Shown here: one piece after another, positions 51,139 to 59,425 of the stretch | Numbering within the stretch: the first letter of the stretch is position 1 | Layout: every line of letters starts with the position of its first letter | DNA from: an uncultured Bacteroidia bacterium | GTDB taxonomy: Bacteria > Bacteroidota > Bacteroidia > Bacteroidales > F082 | Direction: 5' to 3' | Assembly: GCA_902801465.1 (NCBI GenBank) | Contig: CADCIH010000004.1 | Coordinates: 58,252-122,251, forward strand | DNA length: 64,000 nt | Notes under the pieces: generated by a model | The model's input: the letters and a program-made list of their open reading frames with translations, nothing else | Told to the model about the DNA's origin: nothing | The model's database searches: none | Position numbers and translations under genes: made by a program

Positions 51139-52239
51139 ATGTCAGATATGTCAGACTTTGAATTACCCACACAGGAAGTCACCGAACGTGAAACCGACAA
51201 GAAATGCCCCAACTGCGGCGCCACTATCACCTACAATCCCGCATCAGGCATGATGCACTGTGACTACTGTGGCTATGAACGCGAACTTCCCAAAGCCGAC
51301 ACCGAAAACCAAGTCTGCGAACTGGATTTTGAAGCTGCCGTGAACACCGAAAGTTGCGAATGGGGTGCCGAAAAGAAATCAGTGGAATGCAAGAACTGTG
51401 GCGCAGTGAGCATCTACGACGCCCTCGAGACAGCCGCGGTATGCCCCTTCTGCGGCTCCACCCAAGTGATGCCCGCCGCTACCAATAAGACCATCGCCCC
51501 CGGCGGCGTGTGCCCCTTCGAAGTCACCAAGAAACAGGCAGGAGCCAGCTTCACCAAATGGCTCAAACGCAAATGGTTCACACCCAAAAAAGCCAAACAA
51601 AGCGCCAACCCCGAGGCTTTCAAAGGAGTCTATCTTCCTTATTGGACCTTCGACGCACAAACCACCAACAATTACACCGCCAGAGCCGGCTACGACCGCA
51701 AGGTTAGGAAAAAAGACGGTTCCTATGAAACCCAAACCACCTGGCGTTACGTCAGCGGAATATATCAAGAGTTTTTCGACGACGAGACCGTGATGGCATC
51801 AAAACGTCAAGAGGACTCGGGAGTGCAAGAGTGTGAGCCCTTCAAACTCAACAAAGTGGTGCCCTACGATCCCAAATACCTCGCCGGATTTGTGGCCGAA
51901 CGCTATTCCATCGGTTTGAAGGATGGCTGGGAAATAGCCCAGACCTCCATCCACCAGAAACTGAGAAGCAGCGTCGATACCTATATCAAGAGCGAATGGC
52001 GTTGCGACCGTACCTCAAGTGTCAATTTCTCGACAATCTATAGCAACATCACCTATAAATATTTGCTGGTGCCAGCATGGATATCCTCGTTCAAATACAA
52101 GGATAAGACCTACCAGTTTGCCGTCAACGGACAAACAGGCAAAGTGGGCGGCAAAGCACCCGTCTCGGCACTACGTGTCATCATTGGCATCCTAATCGGT
52201 ATCGGAATTATCGCCGGCATCTGCCTACTGGCTGGATAA
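51139..52239 (+). CDS. Zinc-ribbon protein with C-terminal membrane anchor
   Basis: 366 residues. Two zinc ribbons: CPNC...CDYC at about residues 23-43 and CKNC...CPFC at about 84-103. A central domain of about 200 residues follows (FKGVYLPYWTFDAQTTNNYTARAGY ... VPAWISSFKYKDKTYQFAVNGQTGKVGGKAPVS), and one C-terminal membrane helix (about 340-364). The family occurs widely in Gram-positive and Bacteroidetes genomes and is often listed as a TFIIB-type zinc-ribbon protein. It is not a transcription factor by evidence. The tail anchor places the ribbons in the cytoplasm. Role unknown. Confidence 0.85.
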   Translation: MSDMSDFELPTQEVTERETDKKCPNCGATITYNPASGMMHCDYCGYERELPKADTENQVCELDFEAAVNTESCEWGAEKKSVECKNCGAVSIYDALETAAVCPFCGSTQVMPAATNKTIAPGGVCPFEVTKKQAGASFTKWLKRKWFTPKKAKQSANPEAFKGVYLPYWTFDAQTTNNYTARAGYDRKVRKKDGSYETQTTWRYVSGIYQEFFDDETVMASKRQEDSGVQECEPFKLNKVVPYDPKYLAGFVAERYSIGLKDGWEIAQTSIHQKLRSSVDTYIKSEWRCDRTSSVNFSTIYSNITYKYLLVPAWISSFKYKDKTYQFAVNGQTGKVGGKAPVSALRVIIGILIGIGIIAGICLLAG

Positions 52240-52298
52240 ACGGAAAACGGAAAACGGAAAGTGGAAAGTTTTCCGTTCTCAGTTTTCCGTTTTACTCA
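52240..52298. repeat. Class A repeat between convergent genes, inverted
   Basis: ACGGAAAACGGAAAACGG after the zinc-ribbon stop, then TTTTCCGTTCTCAGTTTTCC. The second arm encodes the final KTEN and the stop of the lutB-like gene on the minus strand. Confidence 0.85.
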
Positions 52299-53631
52299 TC
52301 TGGTTGAACGATTTCGGAGCCAACTCCGGCATCATACGCTTGGTGAAATTGTTTTTGTTAACCAACTGCTTTACTTCCACTTTCTTAAGCCATTGTGGGC
52401 AGTCCATTTTCTTGCGTGACTTGCAATGGCCTATCAAAGTCTTCACCAAAGAATCGTAACGTGTATCACCCACACGCTCCTCAGCAACGATGCGACGGTT
52501 TTCAATCATCAGGTCCTCTATCGGAATCTTCACGGGACAGACCTCCGTACAACGACCGCAAAGCGAACATAACGAAGCCAGATGGGCGTATTCCTCCAGA
52601 TCGTACATCAAAGGTGTCATCACCGTTCCGATGGGACCGATATAAGGAGTGCCGTAAGCATAACCTCCGATGTTCTTGTAAATGGGACAAACGCTGACGC
52701 AAGCACCGCAATGCGTGCATGACAACGACTGACGAATCACCTCGTTCTCAAGGATGTCGGTTCGACCATTATTCAACAGAATCACATACATGCGCCCGTC
52801 GTCTCCCGAAGGTCCCATGGTGATGGAATTGACCGAAGTCATTCCGCTACCCGTGGCATGAGCCGAAGTCAAAGGAATAAGGATGCTCAGATCTTCGACC
52901 GAAGATATCACCTTGTCGATGCCCGCCACCACAATATGAATATTGGCCGAAGCACACGATTTGACGATGTTGCCTTCGTTCTCGGAAAGCACCACACCAC
53001 CCATGTCGGCCAACAAATAGTTCGCACCGGTGATGCAAATCTGCGTCTTGGGCAGATCCTGGTTCACCTGATGACGCACAAAATTAACCAACTGCTTGGT
53101 GGTACTGTCGGCCTTCAATTTGAACTGCTTGTTCAAAACTTGGCCTATTTCCTCCTTCGAGAGATTCAAGGCGGGGTAAACCGGATGGTAAGGTTCCTTG
53201 CCGGCCACCTTTAATATATAACGGCCAATCGAAGAATCATACACCTGAACGCCTTTCTGCTTGAGATAATCGTCGATACCTATCTCATCGAGAACCACCG
53301 AGTTGGAACGGGAAACACTATTGTTGCTGCGTTTGCCGATAATATCCCAAATCATCTGCAAGGCATCGTCAGCATCGCAAGCCCATAACACCTGGCCTCC
53401 GTTGTCCTTGAAACGAGTCTCAAAGTCGACCAACAACTTCTCCATGTTGAGCAGTGACTTGTTTCGCAACAGGAAAGCACGCTCACGCTCCAGTTCGACA
53501 TTGCGATAGTTGTTTCGGCTATTGGCAAAACGTTTCTCATAGCAGCCGGTGTTATAGTTCATCTTCTGCCAATGCTCTTCGTTGAAGGCAATCTCACTAT
53601 CGTACTTGAATTTTCTCAGACTGTCATTCAT
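52279..53631 (-). CDS. lutB: LutB/LldF-like iron-sulfur lactate oxidation protein
   Basis: 450 residues. DUF162/LUD-type N-terminal domain (about 60-290) followed by two 4Fe-4S ferredoxin motifs: CTHCGACVSVCP and CSLCGRCTEVCP. LutB works with LutA and LutC to oxidise L-lactate to pyruvate. Neither lutA nor lutC is beside it; instead rpiB lies 4 bases upstream on the same strand. The final residues SKTEN and the stop codon are supplied by a class A repeat. Orphan LutB proteins are common in Bacteroidales, so a different electron donor is possible. Confidence 0.88.
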   Translation of the reverse strand: MNDSLRKFKYDSEIAFNEEHWQKMNYNTGCYEKRFANSRNNYRNVELERERAFLLRNKSLLNMEKLLVDFETRFKDNGGQVLWACDADDALQMIWDIIGKRSNNSVSRSNSVVLDEIGIDDYLKQKGVQVYDSSIGRYILKVAGKEPYHPVYPALNLSKEEIGQVLNKQFKLKADSTTKQLVNFVRHQVNQDLPKTQICITGANYLLADMGGVVLSENEGNIVKSCASANIHIVVAGIDKVISSVEDLSILIPLTSAHATGSGMTSVNSITMGPSGDDGRMYVILLNNGRTDILENEVIRQSLSCTHCGACVSVCPIYKNIGGYAYGTPYIGPIGTVMTPLMYDLEEYAHLASLCSLCGRCTEVCPVKIPIEDLMIENRRIVAEERVGDTRYDSLVKTLIGHCKSRKKMDCPQWLKKVEVKQLVNKNNFTKRMMPELAPKSFNQMSKTEN

Positions 53632-53635
53632 GGTA

Positions 53636-54076
53636 TTAATCTAAGCGTTCAATTTTCTCGACTCTGCGTGTATGTCTGCCACCTTCGAACGGGGTGGTCA
53701 AAAACAACTGAACCATACGCCAAGCCTGGTCGAACGGAATGAAACGACCTGGCAACGACAAGATGTTGGCATCGTTATGCTGACGAGCCAACTTGGCCAA
53801 CTCCTCATTCCAACACAAGGCAGCCCTCACATGAGGATGCTTGTTGGCAGTCATCTGGGCTCCGTTGCCACTGCCACATAAAATAATTCCAAGAGGATAT
53901 TCACCCGTCTCAATGGCCTTCGCCAAAGGATGAATCATATCGGGATAGTCAACACTTTCGGTTCCATAGGTTCCAAAGTCCTTGACTTCATAACCCGATT
54001 CACGCAATTTTTCAATCAAAAACTGCTTCATTTCGTAACCACCATGGTCCGACGCTATAGGAATAATTTGGTTCAT
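53636..54076 (-). CDS. rpiB: Ribose-5-phosphate isomerase B
   Basis: 146 residues from the ATG at 54076 (MNQIIPIASDHGGYEMKQF), preferred because AGAGG lies 8 bases upstream and it fits the family start. ATGs at 54091 and 54130 would add 5 or 18 residues. Interconverts ribose-5-phosphate and ribulose-5-phosphate. SDHGGYEMK is the phosphate-binding start and GIILCGSGNGAQMTANK holds the catalytic Cys region. RVALCWNEE-type segment is present as RAALCWNEE. First gene of an rpiB-lutB pair. Confidence 0.93.
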   Translation of the reverse strand: MNQIIPIASDHGGYEMKQFLIEKLRESGYEVKDFGTYGTESVDYPDMIHPLAKAIETGEYPLGIILCGSGNGAQMTANKHPHVRAALCWNEELAKLARQHNDANILSLPGRFIPFDQAWRMVQLFLTTPFEGGRHTRRVEKIERLD

Positions 54077-54100
54077 TTTACCTCTGTTCATAAATATTTG

Positions 54101-54109
54101 GCAAAGGTA
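54101..54109 (-). promoter_or_regulatory. -7 promoter box for rpiB-lutB
   Basis: TACCTTTGC on the minus strand, 24 bases before the rpiB ATG at 54076. Confidence 0.65.
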
Positions 54110-54130
54110 GTTCTTTAAATCAGAATTCAC

Positions 54131-54508
54131 AATAACAACCCTTTATTTATGAGCCTTTTAACTTTTTTAAATAATCCCTCTATTAATTATAAATTCTTAA
54201 TTCTCAATTAATTACAAACTTATCAACATTTCATCTGTTGATAAATTCTTATAAAGGAGCAAAGCTGTTACAAGGGTTGTTCATTTCTTTTTTTGAACTC
54301 ATTTTTCAACCTCTTTCAGATGAGTTATCAACAAAAAGTGCTGAACGTAAAAACATGTTAATTGGCTATAAAACAATTTCTAAAAAAAAGTTTTGAAACA
54401 ATTCACAGCCTATTAATTAACCAACCATCAAAATTTTCAATTAAAAATTAATGGTTGTTGAATGGTAGGCGGTTGAAAAAATGGGGGTTGCGGCACTTGC
54501 TTTTTTAT
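54131..54508. other. AT-rich gene-free region with TTATCAACA boxes, possible replication origin
   Basis: The longest gene-free stretch of the window (54110-54508). It is strongly AT-rich and lies between divergent gene sets. Three copies of TTATCAACA, one mismatch from the DnaA box TTATCCACA, are at 54220-54228 (+), 54236-54244 (reverse) and 54325-54333 (+). The first two form an inverted pair 7 bases apart. A further stem-like pair ACCAACCAT/ATGGTTGTT spans about 54421-54460. dnaA and dnaN are not nearby. A regulatory region is the alternative. Confidence 0.35.
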
Positions 54509-54517
54509 TAGTTTTGC
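54509..54517 (+). promoter_or_regulatory. -7 promoter box for the MORN-like gene
   Basis: TAGTTTTGC on the plus strand, ending 3 bases before the ATG, so transcription should begin at or next to the start codon. Confidence 0.65.
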
Positions 54518-54520
54518 ATC

Positions 54521-56005
54521 ATGAAATTTTTACGGGAAACGATATTGTTTTTGTTGCTGGCGGTACTATGCAAAGTGGGCTTCAGTCAGACTGAATACAA
54601 AGTATTTAGGTATGCCAACGACAGCGTCTCAAGCGAAGGCACCATGCGCGACGGTAAGCCTGATGGCTACTGGAAGACGTATTACGAAAACGGCCAGCTC
54701 AAGTCGGAAGGCAACCGCGTGAACTTCCTTTTGGAGGGTTTGTGGGTGTTCTATTCGGAAGAAGGCGACACCACTTTGGCAGTCAACTACCATAACGATC
54801 TGAAAAACGGTTTGCGGCGGGTGTATCTCTCCGATGAGATACAAGAAGACCAATTTGAAAACGAAGTCAGAGTGAATCAAAGTCGCCGCTATGACCGCCG
54901 CTATCATCTGCTTCAGGTAATACCCATCAAAGACGGTTACGAGCATGGCATCTCGCCTGTTTATGACACTACGGGTCGATTAATTGAAATCATTACCTAT
55001 AAAAAAGGTTTTCTTAACACCCGTGAAGTGCTCAACCGCTACGACTCGCAAGGTCGTAGAAATGGCTACTGGAAAGCTTTCTATGATAACTTCGAGCTGA
55101 AATGGGAGCAATATTACAAGCACGGTCTGCGTGATGGTTATTATAAGGAATACGATGAGAAAGGCAATCTGAAGAAGATTGTGAAGTATGTGAACGATGT
55201 GGAGCAGATTGTAGAAAGCGAGACGCAGCCGCTCCAGATGCAGCATGAGTATTACCCCAACGGTCGCGTGAGACGCGAAGCCTCGTTCCGTGGTGGCAAA
55301 CGTGAAGGCACCTGGCGTGAATTCGACGAGGAGGGCAATGTTATTAATTCGCAAGTCTATCAAAACGGTCGCTTGGTCCAGTCGGGCATCATGGATACCG
55401 ACGGCACCCGTCGTGGCGAATGGGTGGAGCTATACCCCGACAGCACCTTGCGCGCCAAAGGCCTATTCATTAATGGTAAGCGCTCCGGCGAGTGGAAGTT
55501 CTATTTCCCTGGTGAGGTGCTGGAGCAGGTGGGCAATTACAAGGAAGGCAAATACGACGGCACCTGGACATGGTATTTCCCTAATGGCAAGATTCAGAAA
55601 CAGGAGGACTTTTTCGATGGCTTGCCCGAAGGCAAATATGTTGAGTACGACGAAGACGGAGTGATCATCGCCTCAGGTTCCTATTTCGAAGGCTTGAAAT
55701 CGGGCAAATGGAAAGAAGTCTCAGGCGATGTGACCTCTGAAGGTGAGTACCGCAACGACCGTCAGGTAGGGGAGTGGACTTCCTATTACGCCAACGGCAA
55801 GCCGGCTTTCAAGGGATCCTTCAAAGGCGGCTATCCCGATGGGGAGCATTATTATTACTATCAAAACGGTCGCCTTCGTGAGATCCAGTCCTACTCTGGA
55901 GGCATCCGAAACGGCGTCTGGAAGAAATTCCTTGATACCGGCGAGATGTTCTTCGAAGAGAAATATGAACAGGATAAAGACGAGGTTATTAATTCGGAAT
56001 TATGA
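54521..56005 (+). CDS. Exported MORN-like (YwqK-type) repeat protein
   Basis: 494 residues. Signal peptide ending GFS before Gln. About 14 MORN-variant repeats of roughly 22-24 residues follow (GxWKxYYxNGxLKxExxYxxGxxxG; for example DGYWKTYYENGQLKSEG, GTWTWYFPNGKIQKQED). Such repeats form extended beta-hairpin scaffolds in Bacteroidetes surface proteins; some are listed as YwqK antitoxin family, a name without functional support here. Its last codons and stop lie in a class B repeat that also carries the start of the next gene. Confidence 0.85.
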   Translation: MKFLRETILFLLLAVLCKVGFSQTEYKVFRYANDSVSSEGTMRDGKPDGYWKTYYENGQLKSEGNRVNFLLEGLWVFYSEEGDTTLAVNYHNDLKNGLRRVYLSDEIQEDQFENEVRVNQSRRYDRRYHLLQVIPIKDGYEHGISPVYDTTGRLIEIITYKKGFLNTREVLNRYDSQGRRNGYWKAFYDNFELKWEQYYKHGLRDGYYKEYDEKGNLKKIVKYVNDVEQIVESETQPLQMQHEYYPNGRVRREASFRGGKREGTWREFDEEGNVINSQVYQNGRLVQSGIMDTDGTRRGEWVELYPDSTLRAKGLFINGKRSGEWKFYFPGEVLEQVGNYKEGKYDGTWTWYFPNGKIQKQEDFFDGLPEGKYVEYDEDGVIIASGSYFEGLKSGKWKEVSGDVTSEGEYRNDRQVGEWTSYYANGKPAFKGSFKGGYPDGEHYYYYQNGRLREIQSYSGGIRNGVWKKFLDTGEMFFEEKYEQDKDEVINSEL

Positions 56006-56024
56006 ATGCTGAATGCGGAATTAA
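55988..56024. repeat. Class B repeat joining two genes
   Basis: TTAATTCGGAATTATGAATGC then GAATGCGGAATTAA. It holds the end of the MORN-like gene, the ATGA overlap and the first codons of the S66 peptidase gene (MNAECGI). Confidence 0.8.
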
Positions 56025-56880
56025 AAAAATAGCCATTGCTGCACCGGCCCGTAAAGTATCTCCCGAAGAAATGGAATACGCCATCCACTGGCTTCACGAC
56101 AATGGTTTCGAATCCGTTTTCGACGAACGTTTGTATTCTGTTGAAAACATCGCTGCCGGCAGCGACGCACTCCGTGCTTCCATCATCCAAGAGTACATGG
56201 ATCGTGACGACATCGACGCCATCTGGATGGCCCGTGGCGGTTATGGCAGCATCCGTATCATCGACAGGCTCGACTTCACGAAGTTTGTGAAACACCCCAA
56301 ACCCATCATAGGTTTCAGCGATGTCACCGTGTTTCATGGCAAGCTGAGCCGTCTTGGCATCCCGTCCATTCATGCCTCCATGCCTCATATCCTGGCCAAC
56401 AAAACTCCCGAGGCGCTTCAATCGTTGATCGACGCCTTGACAGGAAAACACTTGCATTATGAATGGCGGGAGCGTGGCAACACAACCTGCACTATCAATG
56501 GCCTCATCGTCGGTGGCAACCTGTCAGTTTTATGTGGCATGCTAGGCTCCAATTCCTTCCCCGAAACCGATGGCAGAATTCTCTTCATAGAGGAAGTCGA
56601 CGAATACATCTACCACGTGGAGCGCATGATGTACGCCCTGAAACGTGCCGGCAAGCTCCAAAACCTGAAAGCATTAATAGTAGGTGGTCTGACGGATATC
56701 CACGACAACCCCGATCCTTTCGGCAAGCCTGTTGAGCAAGCCATCTTCGACGTGGTAAAGGATTACAATTACCCTGTGATTTTTGGCTTTCCCGCCGGCC
56801 ATCAACCCGACAACCGAGCCATCATTCTCGGAAAGGAGGCTCGTTTTACCATAGGTGAGACAAACGTTTTTGAACAATGA
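56002..56880 (+). CDS. LD-carboxypeptidase (peptidase family S66)
   Basis: 292 residues. Removes the terminal D-Ala from tetrapeptides during peptidoglycan recycling (LdcA/MccF family). Start IAIAAPARKVSPEE, nucleophile Ser in GFSDVT, Glu in FIEEVDE and His in FGFPAGHQPDN make the Ser-Glu-His triad. No signal peptide, hence cytoplasmic. The only usable start codon lies in a class B repeat, so residues 1-7 (MNAECGI) are repeat-encoded. The ATG overlaps the stop of the upstream gene (ATGA). Confidence 0.9.
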   Translation: MNAECGIKKIAIAAPARKVSPEEMEYAIHWLHDNGFESVFDERLYSVENIAAGSDALRASIIQEYMDRDDIDAIWMARGGYGSIRIIDRLDFTKFVKHPKPIIGFSDVTVFHGKLSRLGIPSIHASMPHILANKTPEALQSLIDALTGKHLHYEWRERGNTTCTINGLIVGGNLSVLCGMLGSNSFPETDGRILFIEEVDEYIYHVERMMYALKRAGKLQNLKALIVGGLTDIHDNPDPFGKPVEQAIFDVVKDYNYPVIFGFPAGHQPDNRAIILGKEARFTIGETNVFEQ

Positions 56881-56956
56881 AACAGGTTTACAGTTGTTTT
56901 TTTGCCGACGGACAAGTTGTGGCGGTACATGTTGACATTTGCCTTCGTCCGCGGTT

Positions 56957-58150
56957 TCACCCTCTGGCAATCTTCACCATCTTGCCGAACTCTTTCTTCA
57001 GTTTCTCCGGATGGGTCAGGCAATCGTAATCCAAGAAGTTGATATTCATATATTGGGCCACCTTTTTCAAATCCCCGGTCGGGTCCTTCTTCAATGAGAA
57101 AATATAGGAATGACAGTCAATGCCGAGCAGCACTTCCTTCAAGGCGCAGACCTTGTAGACAATTTCGTTGAACATGCTGTCGGTCTTGATGCCACTCTTG
57201 CACTCAATCACAAACAGCTGGTTGTTCCTGATGAAAACCACATCGAGTTCGTTGTTATGCTTGATCTCGGTGCATCCGTCGATATGCACCCCAATGGCGA
57301 TATCGTCCGGCTGAAGCACCGCTTTGACTAGGTAATACACATATTCCTCAAACCATCCACCAGTCAGATAATCCAACTCCTCACGGTCCAACAAACCCTC
57401 CTCGGCAGGATCGAACTTAATGTAATTCAAGAACTTACTCAAGTTAGGAATGGGTGTCAAACGACCATCTATATTATTTTCTACATCAAAAATATTAATA
57501 TAGTTTAAACCGCGATATTTTTCACGGAGGATATCCAGTACCTTATAGTCGGCGTTGTTCAGCCGATGATTCGCAAACAAGTCAAACATCTGCTTGGCCT
57601 TCGCCTCGTCGCTGATCAAATCCTTCGGTTGGTCAAGGTCGTTCGACAATCCATACGCCTCGAAGTACTCTGCCAACGACATCTTGTAACGGATAGGGAT
57701 AATCACGTCATCGTTGTCGTAAATACTATTGTCGAAAATAGTCTTGACAATGAGGTTTTCGTGGGTTTGGATATAGAAAAAAGTGCTGTTGTAATTGGAG
57801 AAAACATGTTGAACCGAAAGCGCCATGTATCGGCTTCCTCCGGCCAGATTGACATAATAGTCCGTCTGGGGATCCAATTTACTATTAATGGTGCGACAAA
57901 TACGCTCGTAGGTGTATTTGTCAGCATCGCGCCGCAGCACGATACGCTCTACGTCGTTAGCTGAAAAAGCCTTTTCTCCGTCATGGTGAGGGAGAAACGA
58001 CTGAAGCAGTCCAACCAAGGGTGTAATATGCACAAAATCCTCGTTGGCGGCAATGAAAAGCAGCCTGTCGCCTGGCTCAAACATCTCTTGGATGAAAAGA
58101 TAAGCGGCGACAGGATGCTCCGGATCAATGATGTTGACAAGGGTCTTCAT
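56957..58150 (-). CDS. DUF1887 family CARF nuclease (Card1/Can2-like)
   Basis: 397 residues from the ATG that shares its first base with the pgk stop (TGATG); a GTG one codon earlier is less likely. The N-terminal half has a CARF-like Rossmann domain with YVNLAGGSRYMAL (about 99-111), matching the ligand-binding NxxGGT/S-K/RxM motif. A winged-helix-like linker follows. The C-terminal PD-(D/E)XK nuclease has GGWFEEYVY (about 264-272) and ELDVVF...FVIECKSG with Asp303, Glu316 and Lys318. Card1 and Can2 are cyclic tetra-adenylate-activated nucleases of type III CRISPR. No cas10, other cas gene or array lies in this window. It is translationally coupled to pgk, an odd partner. Confidence 0.88.
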   Translation of the reverse strand: MKTLVNIIDPEHPVAAYLFIQEMFEPGDRLLFIAANEDFVHITPLVGLLQSFLPHHDGEKAFSANDVERIVLRRDADKYTYERICRTINSKLDPQTDYYVNLAGGSRYMALSVQHVFSNYNSTFFYIQTHENLIVKTIFDNSIYDNDDVIIPIRYKMSLAEYFEAYGLSNDLDQPKDLISDEAKAKQMFDLFANHRLNNADYKVLDILREKYRGLNYINIFDVENNIDGRLTPIPNLSKFLNYIKFDPAEEGLLDREELDYLTGGWFEEYVYYLVKAVLQPDDIAIGVHIDGCTEIKHNNELDVVFIRNNQLFVIECKSGIKTDSMFNEIVYKVCALKEVLLGIDCHSYIFSLKKDPTGDLKKVAQYMNINFLDYDCLTHPEKLKKEFGKMVKIARG

Positions 58151-59403
58151 CACTTTTTGATGGCTGCGATGCCGGGCAGTTCCTTGCCTTCGATGGCCTC
58201 AAGCAAGGCGCCGCCACCAGTGCTCACGTAACTCACACGGTCGGCGAGACCGAACTTGTTGATACAAGCCACCGAGTCGCCACCGCCAATGAGCGAGAAG
58301 GCTCCGTTCTGTTCAGTGGCTTCAACAATGGCTTCGGCAATGGCTTTGGAGCCCTCGGCGAACTTGTCGAACTCGAACACGCCGCAGGGTCCGTTCCAAA
58401 GGATGGTCTTCGACTGTTTGATGATGCCAGCGTAGAACTTACGGCTCTCGGGACCGCAGTCCATGCCTTCCCAACCGTCGGGCACGTTCATCGGGTCGAC
58501 GACCATGGTGTTGGCGTCGTTGGAGAACTTGTCGCCCGCCACCACGTCGAACGAGAGGTAGAGGTTGACGCCTTTTTCCTTGGCTTTGGCCAAAATGTCA
58601 AGAGCCAGGTCGAGCTTGTCCTCCTCGCAGATGGAATTGCCGGTCTTGCCGCCCAAGGCACGCTTGAAGGTATAGGTCATGCCACCGCAAAGAATCAGGT
58701 TGTCGACCTTGGTGAGCAGGTTCTCGATAATCTCAATCTTGGTGGAGACCTTCGAGCCACCCATGATGGCGGTGAAAGGATGTTGAATTTCATTCATCAC
58801 TTTGTTGACAGCGGCCACTTCCTTGCCCATCAGGTAACCGAACATCTTGTGCTCCGAATCGAAATAATCTGCGATTAATGCGGTTGAAGCATGAGCACGG
58901 TGGGCGGTGCCAAAAGCGTCATTAATGTAATACTCGCCATAGCCTGCCAAAGTCTTGGTGAACTCTTTCTGCGAGGCTTTGATAGCCTTCTTGGCTTCGT
59001 CGTAACCCTCTTCGCCTTTCTCGATGCCACGCGGCTTGCCTTCTTCCTCGGCATAGAAGCGGAGGTTCTCGAGCACCAGCACTTCACCGGGTTTCATGGC
59101 GGCCACCTGGTCGGCAGCTTTCATGCAGTCCTCGGCAAATTGCACGGGACGGCCCAGCAACTCTTCCAGATGCTTGATGATGGGCTTGATGGAGAACTTC
59201 GGATCAGGGTTCTTTTTCGGGCGACCGAGGTGTGACATGAGGACCACCATGCCTTTGTCGTTCAATACCTTGTTGATGGTGGGCAAAGCGGCACGCATAC
59301 GGGTATCGTCGGTGATGTTGAAATTGTCGTCCAACGGAACGTTGAAATCCACGCGGATCACCACGCGCTTGTTTTCGAAATTAATTTGATCAATGTTAAC
59401 CAT
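58150..59403 (-). CDS. pgk: Phosphoglycerate kinase
   Basis: 417 residues. Glycolytic enzyme forming ATP and 3-phosphoglycerate from 1,3-bisphosphoglycerate. [10 protein letters not shown] near the start, MSHLGRPKK, the basic-patch region, [10 protein letters not shown] and the ATP-side [13 protein letters not shown] and [14 protein letters not shown] are all present. Length is usual for Bacteroidetes. A nuclease gene overlaps its stop by one base. No promoter box was recognised in the short gap from the lipid kinase gene, so it may be read through from there. Confidence 0.97.
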   Translation of the reverse strand: MVNIDQINFENKRVVIRVDFNVPLDDNFNITDDTRMRAALPTINKVLNDKGMVVLMSHLGRPKKNPDPKFSIKPIIKHLEELLGRPVQFAEDCMKAADQVAAMKPGEVLVLENLRFYAEEEGKPRGIEKGEEGYDEAKKAIKASQKEFTKTLAGYGEYYINDAFGTAHRAHASTALIADYFDSEHKMFGYLMGKEVAAVNKVMNEIQHPFTAIMGGSKVSTKIEIIENLLTKVDNLILCGGMTYTFKRALGGKTGNSICEEDKLDLALDILAKAKEKGVNLYLSFDVVAGDKFSNDANTMVVDPMNVPDGWEGMDCGPESRKFYAGIIKQSKTILWNGPCGVFEFDKFAEGSKAIAEAIVEATEQNGAFSLIGGGDSVACINKFGLADRVSYVSTGGGALLEAIEGKELPGIAAIKK

Positions 59404-59425
59404 AGCAATTATTATTTAAGTTTAT

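Noticed and set aside
56957-59403. CRISPR array or cas genes near the DUF1887 nuclease
   Set aside because: No regularly spaced direct repeats of 24-40 bases and no cas1, cas2 or cas10-like reading frame are visible in the surrounding sequence. The short tandem repeats have no spacers.
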